From: Ashinkailepas kermadecensis
Taxonomy: Eukaryota > Arthropoda > Thecostraca > Neolepadidae
Direction of reading: 5' to 3'
Assembly: GCA_034440615.1 (NCBI GenBank)
Contig: JAOTOM010005178.1
Span: 1,549,001 to 1,613,000, forward strand
Length of the DNA stretch: 64,000 nt
The notes beneath the pieces are model-generated. The model made no database searches and was not told the origin of the DNA. It worked only from the letters and a program-made list of their open reading frames with translations. The stretch's first letter is position 1; each line of letters opens with the position of its first letter. A program made the translations under genes and the position numbers. Shown here in pieces: positions 20,828-31,918 of this stretch.

Positions 20828-21017
20828 GGGACAGCCGATGGTGGTGTACACGCTGCCGGTGCAGGTGTCCGGCCGCGGCAGCGTGCTGGACGAGGGCGAG
20901 GACGAGGCCGACCTGCTGACCTCGCCGCTGCACGTGTCCGGCGACTACCTCTTCTTCCGCGACTGGTCCGTCTGTCACAAGCTGGAGATCACAAACAAGA
21001 TGCGCGACGAGCTGCCG
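20828..21017 (+). CDS. CEP192/Spd-2-like, visible exon 9
   Basis: The exon lies between CCGTTGCAG (ends 20827) and donor GTAGGT (21018), phase 2 in and 0 out. It encodes GQPMVVYTLPVQVSGRG (the last strand of the domain of exons 7-8), an acidic linker DEGEDEADLL, then the start of the last PapD-like domain: LHVSGDYLFFRDWSVCHKLE and ITNKMRDELP. The pattern VxxxxLxFxxxxVxxxxxLxIxN is as in the final domain of CEP192. Confidence 0.87.
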
Positions 21018-22069
21018 GTAGGTGGGCTGGCGGCGCGTGGCGCGTGGCGCGTGCGGGCTGCACCCTTCCGGCAGGGCTTTGATAGGTAGGTCAGCAGAAA
21101 GAAGGAAGAGAGGAGCGGTAACATTCATCCTTTCGATGGTAGGCGCAAGTGCAGAATGGTATTTTAGGGCCAATGGACTTAGGCAGGGTTGTCGAGATTT
21201 GCAAGGGGCATGCTGTATCTGGTTCTTGTATCTGGTATCATGGTTCTTGTATCTGCGGGGTGAGAGACTGAAATGTTTGCATTAGATGGGTTACATCTAA
21301 AAGACTGGCTGCAAGTAAATTAGCTCGAGAATGTTTAGTATGCAATGCTAAGAGGTTCTTTCGTTTCTACAAATTATGCGCAAGAAATGTGGTGTGGGGT
21401 CACTGGGGGCAGTGTCCTTGATTTCTCCTTGATTGATGTGATCTTTTTGTCCAGGCTTATAGATCTTCCCTTTACAGGCTTAGCCCAGATGTGGCTCTTA
21501 TTAAGTCTGAACACTGCCTTTGACAGTTGCTAGAGTAGTCTCAAGCTTATTTTGGTATCATTTCGCTTTTGTGAGGAAGCTTCTCCATCTCGAACTCCCC
21601 ACTTAAAGTACATCATCGAACCCATGTTAGACCACTGCGTGTTAATTGTCCCGTAACTTCGTTCCCCGTATCTAAAATGTGCCGGATCCCCCGTTCAAAT
21701 TGTACTGTAAGTGGGATCGAAGCTTATGAAATGTGTGAGATTTCAGTGCTGCGTAACTTCAGTTGCTGTCTTATATATGATGAGGCCTGTTTCGCTCTGA
21801 CCAAACGATGTCCTTCGCGTCCATCCATGACTACCTCTTATCCACCGTGTGACCTATGACCGGCAACCTAGCCACCGATCCGTAGGATGACCTCAATGTT
21901 ATGTGACCTGGAATACGCCGTGTGACCCGAAACACGCGAGCGAAACCTGTCGAACGAGGCGCGGTCTGAGCAGAAAGCTGGCCGCTGGTTAGGACCGTGA
22001 ACTCTGCAGCTTGTGTCGACTGGGCTGTAGCTGTGTGACCCGTGACTGGCCGTGTTTCCGACGACCTGT
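21018..22069. other. Last intron, unique part
   Basis: No gene or clear repeat. Short open frames have no recognised motif. Confidence 0.5.
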
Positions 22070-22205
22070 TGTGGGCTTTACGACGCACTGAGCAGCTGAG
22101 GCCCTACGGTGTCGCCTGCCTCTGACCCGGGCGGGACGGGCGGGCACCGCCGGGCATCAAATACCGTGCCTCTGGTTTTCCAGACGCCCGGTTCAACCAC
22201 TATCC
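22070..22205 (-). repeat. SINE family 2, inverted copy
   Basis: On the minus strand the A-box-like GTCGGTAACTCGGTG head is followed by GGCGTCTGG, CCAGAGGCACGG, and a body ending AGGCGACACCGTAGGGCCTC and GTGCGTCGTAAAG. Its head merges into the 29-bp array that follows. Confidence 0.7.
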
Positions 22206-22400
22206 CCACACCGAGTTACCGACAGAGAGTTAGCCCACACCGAGTTACCGACAGAGAGTTGCCCCACACCGAGTTACCGACAGAGAGTTGCCCCACACCG
22301 AGTTACCGACAGAGAGTTGCCCCACACCGAGTTACCGACAGAGAGTTACCCCACACCGAGTTACCGACAGAGAGTTACCCCACACCGAGTTGTCGACGCG
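22206..22400. repeat. 29-bp minisatellite, about 6.5 copies
   Basis: Units read CCACACCGAGTTACCGACAG plus AGAGTTxxC, at exact 29-bp spacing (22206, 22235, 22264 and so on). The minus-strand sequence of each unit contains GTCGGTAACTCGGTG, the A-box head of the adjoining SINE. Confidence 0.95.
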
Positions 22401-22447
22401 CTCCCAATGATACAAGTGATCAATGACGAGCCGTATGACGGTCACAG

Positions 22448-22714
22448 GTGGAGTACCGCGTGACGGGCCCGTTCAAGGTGGTGGCCGGCCCCAACGAGTC
22501 GAGTCTGACCGACCTCACCGAGGGCAACATGATGGCGCCGTCGCAGCGCTACGTTCAGATGTACGTCTACTTCTGCCCGGAGAAGGTGGGCGCCTTCTCG
22601 GGCCAGCTCAAGCTGTGGCTGAAGAGCAGCGGCTGGCGCCACCTGGTGCGCCTGGAGGGCACCTGCCAGGACGTGGACGCGCTGCTCACCCCCAGCCACG
22701 TACTGGACGGCTGA
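22448..22714 (+). CDS. CEP192/Spd-2-like, terminal exon (visible exon 10)
   Basis: The exon begins after GGTCACAG (ends 22447) in phase 0 and ends with TGA at 22712-22714. It encodes VEYRVTGPFKVVAG, a disordered loop (SSLTDLTEGN), then QRYVQMYVYFCPEKVGAFSG, LKLWLKSSGWRHLVRLEGTC and the C-terminus VDALLTPSHVLDG. This is the second half of the last PapD-like domain, matching the end of CEP192, where FKPxxxGxFxxxLxIxTxxxxxxxIxLxGEA closes the protein. With exons 1-9 it gives 629 codons including the stop (1887 bases). Confidence 0.9.
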   Translation: MEYRVTGPFKVVAGPNESSLTDLTEGNMMAPSQRYVQMYVYFCPEKVGAFSGQLKLWLKSSGWRHLVRLEGTCQDVDALLTPSHVLDG

Positions 22715-23670
22715 CGGGCCCCGACGGCCGACATGTCACTGCCACTGAGGGTTATGGAGTCCTGTCGTCACCTGCGTATGAGGGACAAGCAGTTGCTCGT
22801 CGGTCTGGTAGGCTGACGCTTCAATGAAGGTCGATTGGAGCTGGCGCTTATCCTGCTGACTTGCCCTGAGGTGTAGGTGGCCGCCTGCGTTGCCGACAGT
22901 CTGTTTGCTCTGGTGGTTGAGCTGGACGAAGCTCGCCCGATGTGTCTCAGAGTGAAGGCGTTCGCCTGTCCTAGCGACCTGTCCATAATGTAATGGCTGG
23001 CCGTGAAAGGGTGCTCGGTCTTTCAGCTAGAGCATTCCACGACAGATCAACAAAATATTTTCAAATTTTACACCCACTAAATTTATATTTGTGCAAAAAT
23101 TTGTGTGCAGGGTAGTCTTATTCTCTGACCACGCCTGGACAAGTTTTAGCCTAATCCGACCAAAGGTTTCGGAGTTATAGCCTCCGGAAGTATTTTGATG
23201 TCATAAAACAAGGGTATATTTGGCAATAGATATCTAATTGATGATTAATCTGAAGTGGGACATATTGGGCATATTTGAGAAGAAAAATGATTAAAGAAAA
23301 TGTATACGTGATAAAATATCACCATTTCTCGCGTTTGCCTCGTGACCCGATGACCTCGTGACCTGTGACCCCTAACCAATTGAAATTGATCAATTTGATA
23401 GCAGAAATGCAAACGGGCATGATGTGGCTGCCATATAAAGACACATTTGTAATGCGTTTTGCTTTTAAATATCCCTTATAGGACCTGTCCGGTCGCCATG
23501 GCTGTTTGGTTTTACGATTTAAGGAACGGACGGATTTCGAGTAAGTTTTCTCCCGTTGGAAAACTACGGGGAATCAAACAATGAAATTAAAAAAATGGTG
23601 ATATTAAAACATCTGCTTAACAGAAAATATTTAAAACTTAACCCGGTCTTTCCAGTCAGATCCTCGCACC
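22715..23670. other. 3' flank of the CEP192-like gene
   Basis: No AATAAA was seen. The nearest variant poly(A) signal is ATTAAA at 23290-23295, unsupported by other evidence. The sequence becomes AT-rich after about 23030. No gene seen. Confidence 0.4.
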
Positions 23671-24415
23671 CCATCTCGGAGGGGGGTTGATACAAACAAC
23701 CCCCACTGTAATTTCCAAACTAAGCATTGCACGAAAAGGAAAGAGGTGTCCTCGGAAAGCGCTCGACGAATAGGGCCAGAAACCATCCCCCAAAAGTGAC
23801 GTCACTAAGGGGTCTATGGTTGCACAACTGACTTCATGTTTTTGGCTCTGGGGAGTTCATTTTGAGGGAGATTTGAAGAAAAAAATATTTGGATTCAGAA
23901 CAGGAAGGCGAAATAGACCATGGCCCTAAAATTGTTGCCCACCCAATTTTTTTATCTCAAAATTTTGAGTTTTCAATTGTCTTTAATTTTTATTTTTCTA
24001 ATGGGTAGAGCGTACCGCAAAACGTTGTTTGAAGTCAACTTGCTCTCGCAAAAAAGGCTTACTTTAGCCAGAATCTCTGATTTTAGCCATAATGGTCAAA
24101 TATGCAAAACTAATGTCATCAAAAACGGAAAAATCAAAATTCCTCTGGTGCGTTTTGTTGCCTCCCGAAAGATAAGCAAACGCTGAAAGTTTCATTGAAA
24201 TATATGTATCCGTTAAAGCGTGACAGCTGATTGAACCTTTCTGGAGGTGACCTCACTTGACCTTGACTACCCTTGATGACCTGACCTCAAAATGTTCGCA
24301 CATGCCAAATTGATGTGGAAAAGGTATGCCAAATTTCGGCGCGCTGCCGCGTTCGGTTCTTTCCCTGTCCGCGGAAAACCTTGGGGGGGGGGGGCATATC
24401 AACCCCTCTGAGACT
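23671..24415. mobile_element. Non-autonomous TIR transposon, copy B
   Basis: Homologous along its length with 4968-5729. The left end reads ATCTCGGAGGGGGGTTGATA; the right end on the minus strand reads GTCTCAGAGGGGTTGATATG. A 12-G run (24383-24394) lies just inside the right end, in the same place as the 13-G run of copy A. Short open frames inside do not match between copies as protein. Confidence 0.68.
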
Positions 24416-24500
24416 TGATTATTTGACGAGACTTGATTATATGACAGGGTTGACTGGATTATATGACTGGACACGAGACTGGATTATATGACTTGATGGC
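24416..24500. repeat. Short tandem GACTTGATTATxTGAC repeat
   Basis: About four imperfect copies of (G)AGACTxGATTATATGAC directly follow the right end of the TIR element. Confidence 0.7.
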
Positions 24501-25621
24501 TGACACAGTGATCTATAAGATCTATAACTATAAGATCTACATTAAAATGGTATGAATGTTGTTTCTTGGGGGAAAAAGCGTTTTCCATTCATATGTCCGT
24601 ATGTCATTGTTCTACCTCATGTTCCTTTCCAATGGACGAAATCCGTCCTACCCGGATAACGCAAAATCGCAAGAAGTCATGAAGAGCGGACGGCCATATG
24701 GGATATTTACAAGAAGAACTCGTTTAAATTGCTTTCTGTTTGGTCAGCGAAATCATGCCCATTTTATTTCCGCCGTCAAATTTATCAATTTTTGTGGGTT
24801 TGGGGTCACGGGAGGTCACAAGGTAACGACGTCGCGTGGTCAAATGTAGGAAATATCTATATTTTATGTCGGAATTTTTTCTTCTGAAATATATATCATT
24901 TGCCACCCTTTCCGCTTCCTATTGATGAGATATTCATCGTCAAACCAACCCATGTTATTTCACCTAAAAACAATGCCGGAAGCTTTAGCTCAAAAACCGT
25001 TGTCCGAATCAGGCTAAAATTTGCACAGCCATATTCAGAGCCAAAGACTACCCTGTGAACAAATTTTTGTCGCAATAGAAATGTATGGGGTGGAGTGCAT
25101 TGGTGGATCTGTCGTGGAACGCACCAGCTCTGAAAGGTAGGCAACTGCAGGCCTTTCTGACCCGCGTTGAGAAACGAGCGCAGGGGGGGGGTATCAAGTC
25201 CCGTGTTGTGCGCTCGTGCGTGTGTGCGTACCTGACTATGCTGTGTACTTCCGCTTGCGATCTGTGTATGACTGTGTGTACTTCCGCGTACTGTCGCACT
25301 ATTTGCATCAATGGGCAGTGTGTGTTGTTGGTGTACTTTTCCTCGCGTGGTGTGCACCGTGTCCCGTGGGTGTTCACTGCACCGTTGGCGTGCTCGTGTC
25401 GTGTGAACACGGCACTGGTCTGGGCGGCCGGCCGCCGCTGGCCGCCTGGTGTGTTCAGTTTCGGGTGGTGGTGGTGTCTGGACACGCGCTCTCCGTGCTC
25501 AGGGATGCAGTTGGCGTTGGTCGTGTGGGTCGGATGTGTAGTTGGACATAATTTTCCGTGCGCCTCGTTACGCGTAGGTGTGTAGCTGAGCCGATGTTGA
25601 TTAGTTCGCTTTGTGGGTGGG
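24501..25621. other. Gene-free stretch
   Basis: Unique sequence. Overlapping open frames on both strands at 25048-25585 are GC-rich with no recognised domain. Confidence 0.45.
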
Positions 25622-25700
25622 TGTGTGTATGTGTATGTATGTATGTATGTATGTATGTATGTATGTATGTATGTATGTATGTATGTACGTAGGTATGTAT
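25622..25700. repeat. (TATG)n microsatellite
   Basis: An uninterrupted tetranucleotide run of about 60 bases with decayed edges. Confidence 0.97.
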
Positions 25701-26160
25701 ATACAGTGCTGCAGAAGTTCTAGCTGAAAGTGTTCAAAACTGTCAAATGACGGTGACTTGGTAGTAATGGTGCGTGTGTTGTGCATGCGCAACAGCCGTG
25801 GTGGAACTTCCTCGAAATTTGCATGGGTGTGCTGGGGTTTTTCGTGTTCAATTTGTTTAGTTCAAAGGGCTGTCGCCACACATTGCCATAGACCTCGTGT
25901 CGTTTCTAAATTCTGAGGTTGCGTGTGCATTCCCACCATTTCTGTTGGACCCATCATAAACAGCGACTCTTCTATCAACGCAACATCGCGCCCGGTCGGT
26001 GCGGCTGGTTTGTGCTGTCCCAACTACCACTGCCATGGCAACATCGTCTGCGTTCCTGCCAGAGATTTAGCTAGAAAAAAAATTGCCCTGAGTTTCATTG
26101 TGTCGTCTGGGCATGACATTGGCCAGTGAAATTACGCTTAAAACCAACCAGATTCAACTT
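25701..26160. other. Gene-free stretch
   Basis: Unique sequence, nothing recognised. Confidence 0.5.
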
Positions 26161-26169
26161 TAACCTCTA

Positions 26170-26193
26170 TTATAGTATTATAGTATTATATAG

Positions 26194-26252
<59 letters not shown>
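26170..26252. repeat. (TA)n microsatellite
   Basis: About 30 TA units (26193-26252), preceded by four TAGTATTA-type imperfect repeats. Confidence 0.97.
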
Positions 26253-26256
<4 letters not shown>

Positions 26257-27790
26257 CTATGCGAAATCGGTTATACTCGGACAGGATCCTTCGACAGGTG
26301 TTGCGTTGGAAAAAAATTGAAGTTGAAAACCTAAGTTGAAGAATTCAATTTAGCAACCGTAATGGGTCACGAATATCTTTTCCAAATATGTGATTTTGTG
26401 CAAACTGCTTTTTTCATAATATGGTTCAAGTCAAATGTGGTTGAATTTAATTTAAATTTATCTTTTCAATTTGAACCTTGCTCAAGCACTTAGACATTTA
26501 GGTAATATTGGCACTGTTCTGCTGGTGGCGATAAGTGCCGCGACGGTCGCTTCTCGGCCGTCGCGGACCCAGTACGCGAGGTCGGTGCTCACGGCCCGGC
26601 TGGGTCACGTGATACATGCGCACCCCGTGCCCATGCCGTCGGCGAGTCTGTAGTTCTGCCAGTAGTACCGTACACCACGCTGCGAGAGCGACCCTCATGC
26701 CGAAGCGATGTGAGCGCAGTGTTCGCGTGAGACTCGTCGGCCAACGGCGTGCCGCTCAGCTGAACAGCAACTGCGTCCGGTCTGTCCGGGCCGGTGGCGG
26801 CCGCGAAGCGTCGTAGTCAGTCGCGCGCGCAGCCGGCGCGCCGCCGCTCGCTGTGGGGCTCGGCGTGACGGCCGCCCGCCTGGCGGGACCGGTCGTCCGC
26901 CGACCGTTATTTATTTGCGTTTTGTGACGTCATGGAGTGTCGGCACCGACTTCGATATGCCGTGTGGAGAGTGTCGGTCGGCCGCGCCGCCCTCTTGGGC
27001 CGCGCGGCTACTTGTGGACGCCGGTGGCGCCATCTCCGTTTGTTGTTGGGTGACGCTGTGGCTGCTGGCGCCATCTGTGTGCACTAGTGGCCGGGCTGCA
27101 AGTGGCGCGTTATTTGTCGGTTATAGGTGGCGTTAGTCGTGTGCTGTTTGTAGGGACGTTCGCCCGCACGTTCACATTGACTCCAGGCTGGAGGCTGGAC
27201 GGGCGTCCGTGCGCGCCAGAGATGACATAATGCCAGTATACGTTGTGGTTGGTGGCGTACAATGTGCGGTATCGGCGGTGGCGCAACAATGCCACCAGCC
27301 CGCTGTCAGTCAGTGTATGCGCGCGTGACCTGAGCCAGCCTGTCTGAAGTCTTTCGGTGGTCAAAAGCAGAGAAGGCTGGTCACCGCTCGTGGGGTGCTC
27401 ATTGTGATTTGACTGATGATTCTGTCTGATCTGGAGTAAATATTTTTTGCAGTATGAGTTTATTTACTTGAGGGTGTGGACGAGGCGTCAATCAGCCATT
27501 GAATCAAATATGGTGAAAATGAACACGAAGATATAGCTGGAAATGATTTCATGGATGGGAAAAATCTGACTTGGTGCATGACCAAGAAATACTTGGATGG
27601 AATGGGCGTCGAGCCATGGGTGCCGCCACGGGGAGACATTGGAACGTGTCCCCCCCAAGCTTCGTAATGTCCAGCACCAGCCTACGGCGGTGCACGGATA
27701 AATTAAACCCAAAACGCTCTGTCCGCCGCATGCAGGGCGCATCGAACGGGAGTGTACAGAGTGCCTGCCCTCGGGAAGATGTTGAGGTCC
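26253..27790. other. Gene-free stretch, CpG-rich in the middle
   Basis: 26500-27150 is strongly GC- and CpG-rich and could mark a promoter or an unrecognised exon, but no splice-flanked coding segment was found. One TGACGTCA palindrome lies at 26926. Confidence 0.4.
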
Positions 27791-27799
27791 CTCGGCTGG

Positions 27800-28640
27800 G
27801 CTGACGTGGAGGGCTTCTGGATCGAGGGAGAGTGGCCAAGATGACTGAGGGCTCCGAGCCAATTTGAAGGGTCCCGGGGCTGACTGTGTGGTCAAAGCCG
27901 AATAAAGGGTCCTTGACATGATGCATGGGGCCCAAGCATTTGGAAAGGGACCTGCGGTTTGTCGGGAAAGGTCTTGGGTCATCAAGAAGGGTTCCTGAGA
28001 CGACGGTGGGGCCCTAATTGCCGGAGAGGATCTTGAGCCCTCAGGGAAGGCCCCTTGGCCCATGAATGGGGCCCAAGCCGTACAAGGACCACTGGCCTGA
28101 TAAAGGGGCCTCAAACTGTTGAAAGAGGGCTCCTGGCTTGTCAGAGGAGGCCCTGCGCTGACTAAGAGGACCCGGACCGTCGGAGAGGGCCTAGAGCCGG
28201 CATGAAGCGCCCCGGGCTTATGAAGGGGGACCGAAATCGCCCAGGACCCCTTGCGTGGTAGAAGCCGAAGCGTTTGAAAGGGAGACCCCGGCCGAACGGA
28301 GTGTCCTGAGCCGACGGAGGGGAACCCCGGGACGGACGTGTAGGGTCGCTGGGTCGGCTTTGGCTCACACTAATGGAGATGGGCGCAGCGACAGCGGGCC
28401 TCAGGCCGATGAAAAGGCCTCCGAGTTACAGAGACGATCCGGGCCGAAGCGAATGGTTTCTGGTGATACGTAAAGGGCCTCTTCATCGGCCTCAGTCATC
28501 ATCATCATATCATCGGCCCATTAAGGGGTCCCGGGCTATTAATTGCCCCTCTCAATTGTCGATTCCGATGGGGTCCTCCAGGCGACCACCCTGAGGGGCA
28601 GAGATGTAACCGAGGAAAAATTATAACGCATCTTACAGGT
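27800..28640. repeat. Degenerate satellite-like tract, ~33-36-bp spacing
   Basis: Phrases of the type GGGxCCxxAGCCxxxxGGAAAGGGxCC recur at roughly regular spacing (GGGGCCCAAGC near 27928 and 28067; GGGCCTAGAGCCG near 28187). Divergence is high, so unit boundaries are approximate. The minus-strand frame 27488-28114 runs partly through it and is treated as a by-product. Confidence 0.5.
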
Positions 28641-29655
28641 TGCGTGGAAAGGGCCATTGAGACCTGAAGACGCCCAAGCATCTGGTGACCAAGATGCTTG
28701 GTACAACCCCATGCACAGCACGATTTCACCATTTTTCGCCTCTAGCTGTCCGACACGCAGACCGAGATGGAACCTCCAAAGCGTAAAGCACCGGGAAGGC
28801 TCGAGCGATGCCCCTGTGCGGCGCCGTCATGTGAATTTTGTGAAATGTCGGGAAGTATGTCTAGCTAATATATATATAGGTAAATGTTTGCACTAGATAA
28901 ATATTTTCACGAAATCTGGAAACATTAAAAAAAAATTATCTTAAGCAGACCCCCAGCTCATGTTAGTTGTTTAAATCAGATAAGTTGTGCGAAATCGGCG
29001 ATTTTTTTAAAATTTGGTACCCCGAAAGGCTTCTGTATCCGCCCCTGTCTCAAGGTGCTTTTCCTCTTATTCACTTGATGTCAGCTGCCACTGAGTTAGG
29101 TAGTTTCAATCACTTTCAGGCCTGTATTTGGAAAAGCAGGAAGCATGCAATGAATAAAGACATCAAGAACTTATAAAATAAATTAATTCATTTTTCTTGG
29201 TAAGCCATGTTCAGCTATGAACATTAAAAAAATTGTAATGCTATCACTCCTATAATTTTGCATTTGCTGCAGGCCAATTTTGAATTTGCTTCCCTCAACC
29301 TCCCACCGTGAGTACCGTGCGTATGCGATATAGCGGAGGGCGGGTTTGTTTACAGTTTGCTGAGCGCCGGCGTGAATGTGTTCTGGTGTTTCAGTTGGAA
29401 GATTGTGGCGGTGGGTGAGGTGTGCTGCTATTGTCAATTGTGCATATGGACAGGGTGTTTGTGGCTGATTGCGCTTGCAGTTCAACTCCATCGCAGTTTT
29501 TGCGATACTTGTCGTCCATCCCTACATACCTACTCAGATTAAAATCTGGTTGGAATAGGTAAGCTGTGCTTGTGCAAGTCAGTCCTGACATCAATATTGA
29601 TATTGGTTTCCAAACCAAAACGTTCCCTGATTGCTATGGATAACGTTTGCAAAGA
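28641..29655. other. Gene-free stretch
   Basis: Unique. CTTCTGTATCCGCCCCTG (29029-29046) resembles the end of a hAT-like element; no partner end was found. Confidence 0.45.
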
Positions 29656-30000
29656 TAGGTAGGTAGGTAGGTACCTATGTACCTCTGAATTAGTGTTCAA
29701 TTGGCCTGCTTTCCAGTGATGGTTGTTGGTGGTAAGCATATTATAAGGACAATGGCATACAGCTAAACTATTGTGGCAACATAGGTAGCTAAGGGCTGCC
29801 AGTCAGAGTGCAACACCAGCAATTCAGGATGCTGCGTAATGAATATGCAGCATATTTTTGCATCCGGATTTGTAGAAGTGAAAAAGATAGCTGGATGTAC
29901 CTAGGTAGGTACCTAGGTAGGCACCTAGGTACCTACCTACCTGCTTAGGTACTTCCTACATAAGTAGGTAGGTAGGTACCTAGGTAGGTCGGTACCTATA
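29656..30000. repeat. AGGTAGGTACCT-type low-complexity repeats
   Basis: Clusters of AGGTAGGT and its palindromic mix with ACCTACCT occur at 29656-29685 and 29897-30000. The latter can fold on itself (TAGGTAGGTACCTAGGT). The same motif recurs at 55932 and 62071. Confidence 0.85.
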
Positions 30001-30234
30001 TTGGTATTATTTGAGATCAAGGTAAAACTTGAGGTAAATTTGCAGTTTAAGGTAATTTCTGATTGCTTGAGATTTATTTTTGTAATGCAATGCTTATGAA
30101 TGTGCTGAACATGATGTGACCAATTATTTCCTCAGCAAATGAATACTTTTTAGTTTGGATGCAAAATAACACCCAAGAAGGGACTTGAAGTTGGGTAACA
30201 TGGCTTAAAAAGTTGTGCTCAATATCAAGAAAAA

Positions 30235-31040
30235 GTGGTCTAACATAACCTAACCTAGCATAGCCTAACCTTTCATGTAAGAAAATAACTTATTTTTGTT
30301 AACAATGGAAAATTTCCAAACAATTTTTATGCCAAAGATGTTCAAGTTAAAAACCTAACCCGACCTAACCTAACCTAAGCTAGCCTAAACTCTTTTTGAA
30401 GGGAATATACAATTTGAATTAAATACAACTCAAAACAATTTTTGGGGATAATTTGTATAGCTTACAATGAAACCCTAACCTAACCTAACCTAACCAAACC
30501 AAACCTAACCACTTTGTATGATTCATGAAGGTAAAATGTGTGTGAAACTTGTCATGTGGTTACCTTAAACTGCAATCATACAAGTTTTGTTACGTTAGGT
30601 TAGGCTTGGCTTTTCTTTTAAGTTGAAAAAATTGTAATGGGTGGTAACATGCTAACCACATTCATGAACATTGGTTGGAAAAATAAAAGTTAAAAGTTAA
30701 AAATTATCTTCAAATGCAAATTACCCTCATTTCATAGCCCATTGTGATATTGATGTCTGCTTTGATTTGTGTCTTTCAGGACTACAACTTGCCTGCAGGT
30801 GTTACTTTGGCTATTGCAATTTAAGGTGTTCACAAGATACAATGTACACATTTTTTACCTCCAATCAAAAGAGAGGTTAGGCTAGGCTATGTTAGCTTTG
30901 TTTGTAAAATTTTGAAGCTTTGAATATTGGTGTTAAATTCTTGCAAAAAAAATTAGCCAGGAAGCTTTGGTTAGGTTTCTTTATTGTGAAATTAAGAATA
31001 TTTTCTCACAAAAATGTTAGGTTAAGTCAGGTTTCTTACC
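30235..31040. repeat. Interstitial telomere-like CCTAA/TTAGG clusters
   Basis: Short runs of CCTAACCTAACC occur at 30239-30271, 30353-30391 and 30472-30511 on the + strand. Opposite-strand GTTAGGTTAGG runs lie at 30590-30605 and near 31016. Runs are impure (CCTAGCATAGCC, CCAAACC). TTAGG is the arthropod telomere repeat; these are embedded in AT-rich unique DNA. Confidence 0.75.
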
Positions 31041-31495
31041 TTTTCAATTCTATCCTTATGAATTATTCTTCACAATGTATTGCCTACCTTCCCAACTAAG
31101 TTTGATCTTAATTTGCTCCCCAGCTGAAAAGTAAGCATTTTCAATGGAAATGGGTGATCATATTGTGCAGAATCATGGTAAGCATGGCATTTGAATACTT
31201 TTCCAAATATCCTATCGATGCTCTCGGATGCAACTTTATCATCAACTTCATATATGTATTTGCTTGTCCCCAAATGTAGCAATAAAACACCAAATATATT
31301 TGGATTTCCTGGCTATAATAATTTAAGTGATTGCAATAAATCAGAATGCATATAACTAATTCAATAAAAATTCCTGTTGTGTGCATCATTGTGTTTTATG
31401 GCATTATTTCAGTTTCCATGATTATTGCTGTACCAACTTCACTCTTTTTGACAGTTGCAAAGAAGTGAAAGTGCTAGTGCTAAAGAATAGTGCTA
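31041..31495. other. Gene-free AT-rich stretch
   Basis: Nothing recognised. Confidence 0.5.
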
Positions 31496-31499
31496 CTAT

Positions 31500-31645
31500 T
31501 GCCCATACAAATACCTGTACTGTAAAATGTAAAAAAGTACATGTATCCCATACAAATACTTGTACTGTAAAATGTAAAAAAAGTACATGTATCCCATACA
31601 AATGCCTGTACTGTAAAATGCCCATACAAATACCTGTAAAATGAG
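31500..31645. repeat. 45-bp tandem repeat, about 3 copies
   Basis: CCCATACAAATxCxTGTACT recurs with TGTAAAATGTAAAAAAGTAC in between (31501, 31547, 31593); the last copy is partial. Confidence 0.92.
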
Positions 31646-31737
31646 GCACAATATCTACATAGCATCCATAGGTGGATGATGCATGCCAATGGCTGATAAC
31701 TTGTCTGATCTAATTCTAAACCTCCCACCAGAGGGTT

Positions 31738-31918
31738 GGTTTATTGTTTATTGGGTGATACATGACACACTTTATGCACATTCACGGCTAATTGCACCGC
31801 CCACACTGTTTCGCCGGTTGGCCTCGGGATTGGGAAATGTCCCGAGCGTTGTGAGTGTTGAACCCGGGACCTTTGATACCCAGAGCTCAACACCTTAACC
31901 ACTCGCCTCTCACCAGAC
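31738..31918 (-). repeat. SINE family 3, inverted copy
   Basis: On the minus strand: GAGGCGAGTGGTTAAGGTG (A box), CCCGGGTTCAACACTCAC (B box), CGGGACATTTCCCAATCC, then GTGGGCGGTGCAATTAGCC and the GTATCACCCAATAAA end. Longer and better preserved than the fragment at 20195. Confidence 0.88.

Noticed and set aside
27488..28114. 208-codon minus strand frame
   Set aside because: It runs into degenerate satellite-like DNA, has no recognised domain, and competing frames exist on the other strand.
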